From NCBI GenBank assembly GCA_019912845.1, contig JAIOHU010000108.1, positions 1 through 32,457 on the forward strand: 32,457 bases of DNA, given 5' to 3'. A program made the position numbers and the translations under genes. This stretch comes from a bacterium (GTDB lineage: Bacteria > Electryoneota > Electryoneia > Electryoneales > Electryoneaceae). The notes under the pieces were generated by a model. That model was not told where the DNA came from and made no database searches. It saw only the letters and a list, made by a program, of their open reading frames with translations. Shown piece after piece: positions 8,107-16,795 of the stretch (position 1 is its first letter; each line of letters begins with the position of its first letter).

Positions 8107-8465
8107 AGGGTGGCATCAGCCCCACGTCATCCCGGTGATGAGTTGGGCCGGGATCCAGGAAGCAATTGATATTAAAGATTTTAGAAATATAGACAGCATT
8201 CTCCGCATGGGCGGCATGATTTCTGGCTTGGGATTTATCCCAAGTCTAATAATTCCCTTGAATCTCTAAGCCGATCTATTCACTCCACAGGGTGGCATCA
8301 GCCCCCCACGTCATCCCGGTGATGAGTTGGGCCGGGATCCAGGAAGCAATTGATATTATAGATTTTGGAATTATGGACAAGCATTTTCCGCATGGACGAA
8401 ATGATTTCTGGCTTGGGATTTATCCCAAGTCTAATAATTCCCTTGAATCTCTAAGCCGATCTATT
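8099..8465. repeat. Head-to-tail duplication of a ~183-bp intergenic unit
   Basis: Copy 1 is 8099-8280 and copy 2 is 8281-8465, directly abutting; both begin CACTCCACAGGGTGGCATCA and end AAGCCGATCTATT. They differ by a few substitutions and single-base indels, clustered mid-unit. Each unit contains one CGTCATCCCGG...GGGATCCAGGAAG palindrome (8125-8162 and 8309-8346) and one perfect hairpin CTTGGGATTTATCCCAAG (8227-8244 in copy 1). No credible coding frame is conserved between them. A related hairpin, CCCTGGAT-AA-ATCCAGGG (8469-8486), follows immediately, 8 bases past the stop of the next gene. Confidence 0.9.
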
Positions 8466-8493
8466 AGACCCTGGATAAATCCAGGGCCAAGCA

Positions 8494-10851
8494 CTACCTC
8501 AACAAAATCACCTTCTGCACCGCATTTTCACCATCCGTCTGCACCTTCAGGAAGTATACACCACTCACAAATTCTTCGCCAGCGTCAATAGTAAATCTTT
8601 GCTGACCCGCCGGATACAACGCTACCCGCTCAAACTGCAACTGACCGAGGGTGTTGTAGAGTTGAAAACGTACTTCGCTCTGTTCGGGCAATACAAATGG
8701 GACAGTCAGTGTCGAATTGAAGGGATTCGGGTAGACAGTTCCGAGCGTAAATCCACCTGGGAGTGACGCTCCAGCTGTCGTGCTGGCGGAGACTGGTACT
8801 TCAGCGTACGGACCTTCACCAAAATGCGAACCCGATTGAACCACAGAGGACACAGAGAACACAGAGGAAACACCATTTTGATGACTAGAATCAAGCTTTT
8901 GACTTGATCCACTGGCTTCCATATGATCCTGTGGGAGATCATTCGTAATTCGTAATTCGTTTTTCGTAATTAACTCTCGTTCGTCCTTCGTAATTGATTC
9001 GCCGATCATTACGCCATCAGCATCCAACACCTTCACTTTGATCTCATTCCCCGGCGTAAACCCTTGCAGCCCATAGGTTTCATCACCCTGCCAGGCAATA
9101 ACCGGAACAACATCCATATCATCAGGGACAGTAGAACTACCCACAAGAATATCACCATCATAAACCTCAATTAACGCTGGATTTTGCTTGCGCACCTCTT
9201 CAGCCAGCGTTACCAGAACCAACCAGGGTTTACCCGTCGGTTGAATATCTTCTGATTCGTCGTATACTTCTGGTAAACGATGAATCGAATCATCCCTTGG
9301 AACACGAAGTAGTTCCTCATCTTCCTCGAGGTTGTACGTAAAATCAAGCGGCTCATAACTGAAAGCGTAATAGCCTTTTCCGGGACGCATCTCATCCATG
9401 TTGCTGATTACACCGGGTACACAATAATGTCCGTCGTCATCCATTATAATCACCAGCTCATCCCAGATGTCGGACAGGGCGGTTTCGGGTGGAAGGGGAA
9501 GGTAATGGGGATAGCCAATCCACGACCAACTGTTACCGTTGATATGATAGGTGGTTTCAGGATCGATATAATCCCCCATGAGGATCAATGTGTCCGATTG
9601 ATCCGTAAAGAGACTGTAGCCCATGGTGACGTCAATTTCCTCAATGGTATCGACCAGGTCAGGGATATAAATATCGCCTGTGACTTCATAGGCGATTTGT
9701 AGATGAGCAAGCTGGCCAAAGATGGCTTCTGCGGCTGGATTTTCAGGCACGATGGGAGATGAGATCAACTCGAACCTGTTTTGCCGAAGTGGGATCGTTA
9801 ATGGAAGGAGATTAGCCGCAGCACAATCCCAAATAGTCAACCCCGGATCACCCTCATTAGCATTTAACCTGCTGCCATAGAGGTACCTGCCGGAGCTGTC
9901 TGTCGCCAACCAGAAAGCACCGACACGGTCAATTAACCTTCCTGTGAGGAAAGGATTCGCCGGGTCGGAAACGCTATAGATATAAATCCCGGTATACTGC
10001 TCACCCCGAATATTCGATGAAGCATAGAGATGATCGCCTCTCAAGAGAATATCACTCAGCGGATCAATCTCACCAATATGATGAAATTGGGAGACCAGTT
10101 CCGGTTCCGTTGGATCTTCAATGTTGAAGGCAAAAATATCAAAACCTGACCAGCCGTAAAGGTAGGGATAGTCATATTGAAGTTGCATCAAAGAATATCG
10201 TGGACCATGCCATTCACCAATGGGTTCATAGGACAGCGAATCGATCATCCGGTAAACCTGCAGCCCATCATTCCTGTGATTGTCAAAGGATGCTCCCAGG
10301 TAGAGTATACTGTCATGAAGCGCGATGCCATACGGTTCAAATGGCAGTTCTATATCTGTTTCATGCTCTATGTTATCACGGTCGCTGACATTGAACACTG
10401 CCACTCGTCCATCGTGTTCATCACCACCAGAAACAAAAAAATAGCTTCCTGTTTGATAAGAATAATTATAGTTTGGATCACCATCTTCCAAAGAAAAAAT
10501 TAATTCTGGATTTTGTGCGTTCGAAACATCTATAATTGAAATGCCATCATCACCGGTAAAATAGAGAAACTCATTAGAATATAATGGAAATCCCGGTTGA
10601 GGAATCAGTAATGAAGAAATAAAAACTGGATTGATTGGATTAGTGATATCATAAATATATACAAATTCATCAGTTGCATTTAATACAAACAATGTCTGTT
10701 CATTAACGCTTACAAATATAATTCTTTCTCCATATAACATATTGTAATCTTCATGGATATTAAAATCTTGCGATATTGAACTGTTGTTATTGACAAGCAG
10801 AACAAAAGCAATTACACAGCAAGAAATGTATCTTTTTAAGATTACATTCAT
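8494..10851 (-). CDS. Secreted beta-propeller (LVIVD-like) protein with type IX sorting domain
   Basis: 785 residues from ATG 10851, which gives a signal peptide (MNVILKRYISCCVIAFVLLV...). A TTG four codons upstream is less likely. Residues ~30-340 are LVIVD/propeller-like repeats with the recurring pattern VYDITNPINP, IIDVSNAQNPE, VFNVSDRDN, IYSVSDPANP, each about 45-50 residues apart, typical of surface adhesion propellers. Residues ~350-612 are a two-fold repeated module also found in the C25 protein at 1411. Residues ~613-675 are an odd Ser/Gln-rich insertion encoded by intergenic-type repeats. A sorting domain ends the protein (YPNPFNST...SGVYFLKV...KVILLR). No enzyme motif is seen. Monocistronic, between repeat-rich gaps. 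Confidence 0.85.
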   Translation of the reverse strand: MNVILKRYISCCVIAFVLLVNNNSSISQDFNIHEDYNMLYGERIIFVSVNEQTLFVLNATDEFVYIYDITNPINPVFISSLLIPQPGFPLYSNEFLYFTGDDGISIIDVSNAQNPELIFSLEDGDPNYNYSYQTGSYFFVSGGDEHDGRVAVFNVSDRDNIEHETDIELPFEPYGIALHDSILYLGASFDNHRNDGLQVYRMIDSLSYEPIGEWHGPRYSLMQLQYDYPYLYGWSGFDIFAFNIEDPTEPELVSQFHHIGEIDPLSDILLRGDHLYASSNIRGEQYTGIYIYSVSDPANPFLTGRLIDRVGAFWLATDSSGRYLYGSRLNANEGDPGLTIWDCAAANLLPLTIPLRQNRFELISSPIVPENPAAEAIFGQLAHLQIAYEVTGDIYIPDLVDTIEEIDVTMGYSLFTDQSDTLILMGDYIDPETTYHINGNSWSWIGYPHYLPLPPETALSDIWDELVIIMDDDGHYCVPGVISNMDEMRPGKGYYAFSYEPLDFTYNLEEDEELLRVPRDDSIHRLPEVYDESEDIQPTGKPWLVLVTLAEEVRKQNPALIEVYDGDILVGSSTVPDDMDVVPVIAWQGDETYGLQGFTPGNEIKVKVLDADGVMIGESITKDERELITKNELRITNDLPQDHMEASGSSQKLDSSHQNGVSSVFSVSSVVQSGSHFGEGPYAEVPVSASTTAGASLPGGFTLGTVYPNPFNSTLTVPFVLPEQSEVRFQLYNTLGQLQFERVALYPAGQQRFTIDAGEEFVSGVYFLKVQTDGENAVQKVILLR
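8842..8993. repeat. Intergenic-type tandem repeats inside a coding region
   Basis: Two short-repeat blocks lie in the reading frame of the propeller gene. At 8842-8868 a 9-mer CACAGAGGA occurs three times (one copy ends AA). At 8941-8993 a heptamer ATTCGTA repeats and then degenerates (CGTAATT variants). Both look like repeats normally found between genes. They encode ITKNELRITN and VFSVSSVV-type segments absent from the homologous part of the C25 protein. Confidence 0.75.
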
Positions 10852-10870
10852 GATAAGTCCCAATTAAATA

Positions 10871-10905
10871 TACACCGTGAGCCATTCACAACAGCTCACG
10901 GTGTA
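10871..10905 (-). terminator. Strong 12-bp hairpin between sorting-domain remnant and propeller gene
   Basis: TACACCGTGAGC (10871-10882) pairs perfectly with GCTCACGGTGTA (10894-10905), with an 11-base loop. It lies 20 bases upstream of the propeller gene's ATG and past the stop of the remnant at 10957. On the minus strand an AT-rich stretch follows (TATTTAATT) but no clean T-run, so it may be a terminator of the former upstream gene or a structured leader. Confidence 0.45.
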
Positions 10906-10956
10906 AGCTGTTTCTGTTCATTCAAAATAGTTATGGAATGGGATTATCCCAAATCT

Positions 10957-11244
10957 TTATTTCATCATCATTACCTTTTGAATATGGTGTTGATCCTCAA
11001 AACCAACCTGGAGGATGTACATACCGCTGCTCAATTCAGCATTCGCATCTCTTGAACTGAATTGGAACAGATGGCTACCGGCAGTGTACGGCCTCGTTTC
11101 CTCGAAAACTTTCTGATCGACGGGTGGCATGTAGCTTGCAACATGTTTCATTCTTATATCAAGATTGTTCATAACAATCTCACCTGATGGAACAAGGGGG
11201 GGATTGAAAGGGGGGCGTGTCAGCCACCCTTTCACAGAAGACAA
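10957..11244 (-). pseudogene. Remnant of a type IX sorting-domain protein
   Basis: Only the last ~48 residues are recognisable: VFEETRPYTAGSHLFQFSS, then ELSSGMYILQVGF and QKVMMMK at the stop, matching the second half of a Por sorting domain (…GxHxxxW/F…SGxYxLxV…KxxxxK). The PNPFN strand that begins such a domain is missing. The upstream part of the open frame instead runs through a G-rich intergenic repeat (11193-11215) and a perfect hairpin (AGATTGTT-CAT-AACAATCT, 11162-11180). There is no signal peptide or cargo domain, so this is the tail of a deleted gene rather than a working one. Confidence 0.7.
11193..11215. repeat. G-rich intergenic repeat (AAGGGGGGGATTGAAAGGGGGG type)
   Basis: Two runs of six to seven G separated by ATTGAAA. 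This composition stands apart from the surrounding DNA and resembles G-run repeats scattered in other bacterial genomes. It marks the breakpoint at which the sorting-domain remnant loses similarity. The following stretch 11245-11498 holds no gene I can support. Confidence 0.5.
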
Positions 11245-11498
11245 AGAAGATTTCCCCCAAACAGCTAAATGTACAAGTATCTTGAACCGAATGTGTCACA
11301 CGAGTTAGTTCCTGCACTGAAATATACCACTACAATTGTGACAAATACAACGAATTGCGGGGGAAAGATGATTTTATTTTGCGGGTGGCTTGGGCTTACT
11401 TTAGAGAGTGGTGATCCAGCAAGATGGCCCTATGCTTTGCGCCGGGTTTAAGTGACATATTCTATTGCACACTTCAATTTGAGAGTGGATGAATAATA

Positions 11499-11592
11499 CC
11501 CGGGGATGAGTATGAAATACAAAAAACAATTCAGTTCTTAAACGTTTTTCAATTCATTGCTATTTATCAGTAGAATTGCTCTCATCCCCGGG
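11499..11592. mobile_element. 94-bp inverted-repeat element (MITE-like)
   Basis: CCCGGGGATGAG (11499-11510) is repeated exactly in inverted orientation as CTCATCCCCGGG (11581-11592), with a 70-base AT-rich interior and no coding capacity. A similarly built element with related ends occurs at 28111-28201. I see no clear target-site duplication, so a non-mobile structured repeat is equally possible. Confidence 0.35.
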
Positions 11593-11744
11593 CCACCCTG
11601 AGAGAAGGACGCCTCTGCTCCCCGGATTCCGCTTCGCTTCACGCCGGGGCTACGCAAATCTCACCACGCTGTGGTGAAATTATCTACATTGATTAAGGCT
11701 CACTGCCATTCATTAGATCAATTTCTCTCATCCCCGTGCCACCC
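11574..11744. repeat. Repeat-rich gap: 25-bp direct repeat, REP-like palindrome and hairpin
   Basis: AATTGCTCTCATCCCCGGGC plus CACCC at 11574-11598 recurs with two mismatches at 11720-11744. Between them lies CCCCGGATTCCGCTTCGCTT followed by CACGCCGGGG (11620-11649), which matches the widespread bacterial REP-like motif whose reverse reads GTAGCCC(C)GG...GAAGCGAAGCGGAATCCGGG. A perfect hairpin TCACCAC-GCT-GTGGTGA lies at 11661-11677 and may end transcription of the flippase gene on the minus strand. No gene is present in 11245-11753. Confidence 0.6.
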
Positions 11745-11753
11745 ACCCTGCCA

Positions 11754-13217
11754 TTATTGAAGAGGGAATATTCGCTTTCTAATACCATTTCGTTCCTGAG
11801 TTGAAAGCACAACAAGCCAGCAGTAGACACCGAATCCAACCAGTAATATTAGTTTGAAAGCGAAGGCATAAGGTGTTGAATGAAGTAGAACCGAAATCAT
11901 CCAACTCCCGAATACACCGGTTGCGATCAGGAAAATCCGTTTCCATTCATAAGGGATTGGGTATTTGGGTTGAATGTAGAAATAGATCAAGGCTGCGATA
12001 AGGAAATAACTGACTACAGTGAGCCAGGCGGATGCGTAGTAGCTGAAGATAGGAACAAGAAGAGCGTTACCGACAACATTGACTGAAGCTGCGATAAACA
12101 CTGCTATCGGGATAAATTTCGTCTTCTTCTCGATGTATACACCAACCATGAAATTGGCATAGATACCGTTGAAAATGTGCGCCAGCATGATAATCGGGAA
12201 TATATCCAGCCCAGCCCAGTACCGTTCATCGAGAATCGCTCCGAACGACGCAAATTTGAATGTCAGAATGTCATGCAGGAACAGCGATGATACCAGCCAG
12301 AGCGAACCCGCGAAAAGGATAAAATAGGTGAGTACACGTGCATACGTTTCTCGTGCATCTGTATCCTTCTCAGTCTGCATGAAAAAGGGTTGCCAGGCAT
12401 AACGAAATGCCTGGGACACCATGTTCATCAACATCCCGATACGATATCCCGCAGAATAGATTCCAGCATCATCAACACCGTGATAATATTCTACCCATTT
12501 ACGGTCGCTGAACTCCAGGATCATGATGAACAACATGGATGGGACATTTGGTAAGCCAAATTTCAGCCATTCACGTATTTTTGCAAGTGACCAATTGGGT
12601 CGCAATGCTTTACGAGCTGTTATCAACATTACGATCAGAGTGGGCAGAGAGGTTAGCAGATAAGCCCAATAGACACCAACCGCTCCCATACGAAGAGTGC
12701 CAACCAGGTAAACATTCAAGCCAATGTTAAGTAAAACATTCCCGAATTTTATAAGCGAGAAGAGTCCGGGACGATGTTTAATACGGAGATACGTAAATAT
12801 ATGCGCCGATAACGTATCCAGCAGCAGGATACCAGCACAGATTTTTGCGATGGATGAACCGAGCTCACCTGAATCAAAGACAACCAGGTTGGCGATTGGG
12901 AATGAAAAGAGGTAGATCGCTGCAGCGAGAATACCACCAAAACTGATTGTAAAACTTAGAACCTGCCCGAGGTCACGATTGAGCTCGTCGGGCTTAACTG
13001 CGGATGAATAACGTAAGAACGCGATATCCATTCCTAGTACAAATAAGGGTTGAATGAAGGCGATCATGATGTTGAAGAGGGTAACGATGCCATACTCAGC
13101 CGGGGTCATCAGGTGTGAGTAGTACGGGAGGAGGAGAAAAGCCACCGCACGTGCGGCAATTGTACCCACGCCATACACTGCAGACTGCTGTGCCAGTATT
13201 TTAATCTTTTGGAACAT
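11754..13217 (-). CDS. Polysaccharide flippase (Wzx/PST family, MATE-like membrane protein)
   Basis: 487 residues, almost wholly hydrophobic with about 12-14 membrane helices. The N-terminus (AVYGVGTIAARAVAFLLLPY, then YYSHLMTPAEYGIVTLF) is the classic start of Polysacc_synt family proteins, which flip lipid-linked sugar repeat units across the inner membrane. ATG 13217 is used; a GTG two codons earlier is possible, and neither has a strong ribosome-binding site. No glycosyltransferase or polymerase genes lie beside it, so the substrate is unknown. It is transcribed away from birA, with a 140-base shared upstream region. A second, distantly similar flippase lies at 18981. Confidence 0.85.
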   Translation of the reverse strand: MFQKIKILAQQSAVYGVGTIAARAVAFLLLPYYSHLMTPAEYGIVTLFNIMIAFIQPLFVLGMDIAFLRYSSAVKPDELNRDLGQVLSFTISFGGILAAAIYLFSFPIANLVVFDSGELGSSIAKICAGILLLDTLSAHIFTYLRIKHRPGLFSLIKFGNVLLNIGLNVYLVGTLRMGAVGVYWAYLLTSLPTLIVMLITARKALRPNWSLAKIREWLKFGLPNVPSMLFIMILEFSDRKWVEYYHGVDDAGIYSAGYRIGMLMNMVSQAFRYAWQPFFMQTEKDTDARETYARVLTYFILFAGSLWLVSSLFLHDILTFKFASFGAILDERYWAGLDIFPIIMLAHIFNGIYANFMVGVYIEKKTKFIPIAVFIAASVNVVGNALLVPIFSYYASAWLTVVSYFLIAALIYFYIQPKYPIPYEWKRIFLIATGVFGSWMISVLLHSTPYAFAFKLILLVGFGVYCWLVVLSTQERNGIRKRIFPLQ

Positions 13218-13357
13218 CAGCACGAAGTTTCCGACAGATCAACAAAGAGTAATTCAGTCGGATTCTCCTTCTCCTTATGTATTGTGGCTGCGAATTACCT
13301 ATCTTTATCACATGTTGCGTGGCTGAATATACGAATGATTTGCGACGGAAGTTATTT

Positions 13358-14152
13358 ATGTTTAATACAAAAATAGTTGAAGAGGAATTGGGGAGAATCG
13401 TCCCGAATCTTTCAGTTAAGTGGAAGGCTGAGACGATCTCGACTAACCTAGAATTGCTTGACACTTCAAAGTCAGCAGTTTCCGGGTGGAAAATTCTGAT
13501 TGCCGATATGCAGACAGGCGGCAAAGGACGTCATCAACGCACCTGGGTATCTCCAAAAGGTGGATTATATTTTTCGATTCGATTGAACCTGAAAAAATCT
13601 GCTTCTCCGATTACTCTCGTACCACTGGTCGTTGGGTTGGCAGTCAGAGAAGGCATTCAAAATTGTCATCCTGAGGAAAATGATCAGCTGAATCTGCTCC
13701 TGAAATGGCCAAATGATATTTTGAGCAATGGAAATAAACTGGCTGGAATACTTTGTGAATCTATGGAAGATAAAGAAAGTTGGCAGATAGTTGCGGGGAT
13801 TGGGATTAACATTGAGCCACTACCTCTGGAAATCCGCTACAAATTCCCCTATTCCCCAACCTCGCTCTATGAGGAGGGTGATGCAGAGTGGGAACGCGAG
13901 CAATTAGTTGTGCAAATCGTAACCTCGTTGCAAAAGTTCCTGCAAGATTGGGAAACCAATCCAGAAAGAATTCGTGAACAATGGTGGGCAACTTCGGGGA
14001 TCAGAGAGAAAAATCTCTATGTACGCACCGCAACTGAGGTTGTATCAGGTATTGCAAAAGGGTTAACTGAAGATGGGGGGCTACTGATAGATAGCGGTGA
14101 TAAAATTACAACCATCCATTCTGCGGAAGGAATTGAGGAACACAATGGCTGA
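13358..14152 (+). CDS. birA: Biotin-[acetyl-CoA-carboxylase] ligase (group I, no HTH)
   Basis: 264 residues from ATG 13358 (GGAAG 7 bases upstream); an ATG at 13277 lies in poorly conserved sequence and is rejected. Catalytic-domain motifs are present in order: GKGRHQRTWVSPKGGLYFSI (biotinyl-AMP loop), LLLKWPNDIL, NKLAGILCES and GIGINI, followed by the SH3-like C-terminal domain ending GLTEDGGLLID. There is no N-terminal winged helix, so it should attach biotin without repressing biotin genes. Its likely client is the biotinylated partner of acyl-CoA carboxylases such as the subunit at 28211. The stop overlaps the coaX start by 8 bases, indicating translational coupling. Confidence 0.92.
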   Translation: MFNTKIVEEELGRIVPNLSVKWKAETISTNLELLDTSKSAVSGWKILIADMQTGGKGRHQRTWVSPKGGLYFSIRLNLKKSASPITLVPLVVGLAVREGIQNCHPEENDQLNLLLKWPNDILSNGNKLAGILCESMEDKESWQIVAGIGINIEPLPLEIRYKFPYSPTSLYEEGDAEWEREQLVVQIVTSLQKFLQDWETNPERIREQWWATSGIREKNLYVRTATEVVSGIAKGLTEDGGLLIDSGDKITTIHSAEGIEEHNG

Positions 14153-14933
14153 CCATCATGAAACCCTCTTAGCATTAGATATTGGGAACACGCATATCGT
14201 ATTGGGGATTTATTCTGGCGAGAGTTTATTAATACGGCGACGTTTGGCTACTGAATCGGGACGTACCTCTGACGAAGCCGGGATACTTATTAAAATGCTC
14301 TGCCGTGATGGCGGAGTTGATCCTGCATCAATAAACGCAGTGGCGATTGCCAGTGTTGCTCCGAAAGCGGGGATGGTATTTGGTGAAATGGCTGAGAACT
14401 ATCTCGCCTGCAAACCACTTTTCATTCATGGCGAAATTCCCGGTTTCGACAACCGTTACCGTAACCCACGGGCAGTTGGAGCTGATCGTGTCTGTGATGC
14501 CGTTGCTGGTTTCGCAAAATATGGCGGACCGCTTCTGGTTCTCGATTTTGGCACTGCCATAACCATTGATATCATAGATAAAGATGGTGCCTATCTCGGT
14601 GGGGTTATATTGCCTGGGCTGGCGACCAGTGCTGAAGCACTTCATCTACGTGCCGCCCTGCTCCCTTCAGTCCATTTGAAGATGCCAAAAGAGATCATAG
14701 GAACGACAACCGATGAGAGCATACGTATTGGTTTGATGCGAGGAGCGGTTGGAGCGATTCGAGGATTGATACGCGACATTTGCGACAGTTTTGGTTGCGA
14801 AACAATGCAGGTGGTCGCAACCGGTGGGATGGCATCTGTTATGGCTCCACATCTGCCGGAAGTCAATGCCATAGAACCTGATCTGGTTCTTGACGGTATA
14901 CGAATGATCTATGAAAAAAGTAAAAACTGGTAG
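14145..14933 (+). CDS. coaX: Type III pantothenate kinase
   Basis: 262 residues; phosphorylates pantothenate with ATP, the first committed step of CoA synthesis, and in this family is not inhibited by CoA and needs a monovalent cation. Signatures: LALDIGNTHIVLGIY (phosphate loop), NRYRNPRAVGADRVCDAVAG, LVLDFGTAITIDII and GGVILPG. ATG 14145 has GAGGA 5-6 bases upstream and overlaps the end of birA. The birA-coaX order is common in bacteria, and with coaD at 7377 two of the five CoA-pathway steps are encoded in this window. Confidence 0.95.
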   Translation: MADHHETLLALDIGNTHIVLGIYSGESLLIRRRLATESGRTSDEAGILIKMLCRDGGVDPASINAVAIASVAPKAGMVFGEMAENYLACKPLFIHGEIPGFDNRYRNPRAVGADRVCDAVAGFAKYGGPLLVLDFGTAITIDIIDKDGAYLGGVILPGLATSAEALHLRAALLPSVHLKMPKEIIGTTTDESIRIGLMRGAVGAIRGLIRDICDSFGCETMQVVATGGMASVMAPHLPEVNAIEPDLVLDGIRMIYEKSKNW

Positions 14934-14984
14934 TCTACAGTAAACAGGCACCATCTTTGCGGTGAATATGAGTGTAAGCAAGTT

Positions 14985-16577
14985 ATGAGCATTACAAAAA
15001 AACAAATCATATTTGTATTTATCGGACTGATACTTTTATGTAACGGCTGCGCTGGCTTGTTTCCCGGTAAACCGCCTGGAAAAGGTATCGTTCCAAAATT
15101 GCCACAGGGTGACCCGGAGCTGACAGTTGTTTATCCCCGGATCGAAGCTGGCGATAGTGTTTATGTTGGTTCCTTGAAGGATAGTGTATTTATCTACGGA
15201 AATGTTTCACATCCCGATGGCAGGCTGACAATTGACAGCGTAGAGATACCTGTTCATGACAATGGTGCCTGGTTGGGATGGGTGAAACTGCCCGAGGCGA
15301 AGCTGGAATTATCGCTATTTGAGGAAAAAGGTTGGTTGTCAAGTGTAACCATTGAGTTTCTTCCAGCTTCTAATGTAGATGAGATGGTTACAAAAAAAGT
15401 ATTGTTCTTTGAACCCATTGTGGACCAGATACCGAGTGAGCCACTGGATACTTTATATTCAGCAACCTTGACTGTAATTGATACACTTTCACGAATTCGT
15501 TGCGGCTGGCCAGGAACCTACTACCTCTTCCCACCGGTTGGGACAAAAATGCGTGCGGATGGGATATTGCGTGGCGAACGGACATTCTATCGTATTCCGC
15601 TTGGAGTTGGAAAAATCGGTTTCATTGAGGATGTTCATGTTATTGCTGATGAAGGCGATACCGCGCCCGGTTTATCAGTCATCTACTCGATTATTACCGA
15701 GGTCGATGGTAGAAATACGCTGATAAAGATTCCATTGAATGAACAAACACCATTCCAGGTGCAGCAACGGAATGAGAATCAGTTGGTACTGACGCTGTTT
15801 GGTGTGCGGAGCTGGACAGATTTAATCCTGCAACCATTTGACAGCAAGGTTGTGGATGAAATTCGATGGAACCAGGTTGATCCGTCAACTTATGAGCTGA
15901 CAGCGTGGTTGAAACCGGGGTGGTTCTGGGGATGGGATACCAGCTTTGACAGCTCTGGAAATCTGATCTGGACGATCAAACAGGCACCTGAGATCGCGCG
16001 AAAACCGCTGAAGGATTTGATAGTCGTGCTCGATCCAGGTCATGGAGCAGAAAACCATGGTGCTCTTGGACCTGCTGGCTTAACTGAAAAGGTAGCGACA
16101 CTTGATCTCGCCTGGAATGTTAAAGAGAAACTGGAAAAAGCGGGAGCGAAAGTGATATTGACACGTGAGGCGGATATCGACATTCCACTTCACAACCGTG
16201 TCAAGATGGCGAATAAATGGGGTGCTGATCTGTTGCTTAGCCTGCATTACAATGGCATCCCACAAGGCTGGAATCCGTACAGCCATCATGGCAGCAGTGT
16301 TCACTACAACCATCGACACGCTAAGGTTCTCGCGGAAAAAATTCTCGAAGGGATGCTGGATGAACTACATTGGGAGAACAATGGTTTACGATATCAGGAC
16401 CTGGCAATCCCACGTAACCATGTTTGCCCATCAGTTTTGATCGAAACAGCATTTTTGCTTCACCCTGTTGAGGAAGCACTGGCACAGACTGAGGAGTTTC
16501 AAGATCGAGTCGCTAATGGGATAAGAAAAGGTCTGGAACAATATCTGATTGAAATAAGAAAGAGGCAGGAGAAATGA
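14985..16577 (+). CDS. N-acetylmuramoyl-L-alanine amidase (Amidase_3), probable lipoprotein
   Basis: 530 residues. The N-terminus is a hydrophobic signal ending LLCNGCAG, a plausible though imperfect lipobox with Cys at ~22, so it is probably membrane-anchored in the periplasm. Residues ~60-340 are beta-rich and unassigned. The C-terminal ~185 residues are a zinc amidase that cuts the bond between muramic acid and the stem peptide: His353 (DPGHG), Glu368 (LTEK), His420 (LSLHYN) and catalytic Glu487 (LIETAF). It sits 51 bases after coaX and shares an ATGA junction with the next gene, hence the same operon. The ribosome-binding site is weak. Likely roles are cell separation or peptidoglycan recycling. 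Confidence 0.88.
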   Translation: MSITKKQIIFVFIGLILLCNGCAGLFPGKPPGKGIVPKLPQGDPELTVVYPRIEAGDSVYVGSLKDSVFIYGNVSHPDGRLTIDSVEIPVHDNGAWLGWVKLPEAKLELSLFEEKGWLSSVTIEFLPASNVDEMVTKKVLFFEPIVDQIPSEPLDTLYSATLTVIDTLSRIRCGWPGTYYLFPPVGTKMRADGILRGERTFYRIPLGVGKIGFIEDVHVIADEGDTAPGLSVIYSIITEVDGRNTLIKIPLNEQTPFQVQQRNENQLVLTLFGVRSWTDLILQPFDSKVVDEIRWNQVDPSTYELTAWLKPGWFWGWDTSFDSSGNLIWTIKQAPEIARKPLKDLIVVLDPGHGAENHGALGPAGLTEKVATLDLAWNVKEKLEKAGAKVILTREADIDIPLHNRVKMANKWGADLLLSLHYNGIPQGWNPYSHHGSSVHYNHRHAKVLAEKILEGMLDELHWENNGLRYQDLAIPRNHVCPSVLIETAFLLHPVEEALAQTEEFQDRVANGIRKGLEQYLIEIRKRQEK

Positions 16578-16579
16578 AC

Positions 16580-16762
16580 ATGAGGGAAATTCGACGTTCT
16601 CAAGAAAATCGTGTGGTCGCAGGTGTATGTGGTGGACTTGGCGAATATTTTAACATTGATCCGGTGATTATCCGTATTATCTGGCTGCTACTCACTTTTG
16701 CGGCTGGTGGCGGAATCCTGATTTACCTGATCTGCTGGGTCGTTATTCCCAGCGAATACTAA
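16580..16762 (+). CDS. Small PspC-domain membrane protein
   Basis: 60 residues, a bare PspC domain: basic N-terminus, then RVVAGVCGGLGEYFNIDPVI, a bend and one membrane segment (LLLTFAAGGGILIYLICWVV) ending IPSEY. Two starts are possible. ATG 16574 overlaps the amidase stop but lies only 2 bases from AGGAG; ATG 16580 is 8 bases from it and is preferred. PspC proteins sense envelope stress or gate PspA, but no pspA, pspB or pspF is nearby. It is followed after 33 bases by a longer paralogue. Confidence 0.88.
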   Translation: MREIRRSQENRVVAGVCGGLGEYFNIDPVIIRIIWLLLTFAAGGGILIYLICWVVIPSEY

Positions 16763-16795
16763 GCTAAACCGAAACTCCAAAATTGGAGAAGATAG

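Noticed and set aside
7978..8591. Open frames across the repeat zone downstream of the propeller gene (plus strand)
   Set aside because: They translate the tandem duplication and palindromes, contain no recognisable protein pattern, and have no ribosome-binding sites.
11269..11451. 60-codon plus-strand frame in the repeat gap
   Set aside because: No start signal or recognisable motif; region composed of repeat debris.
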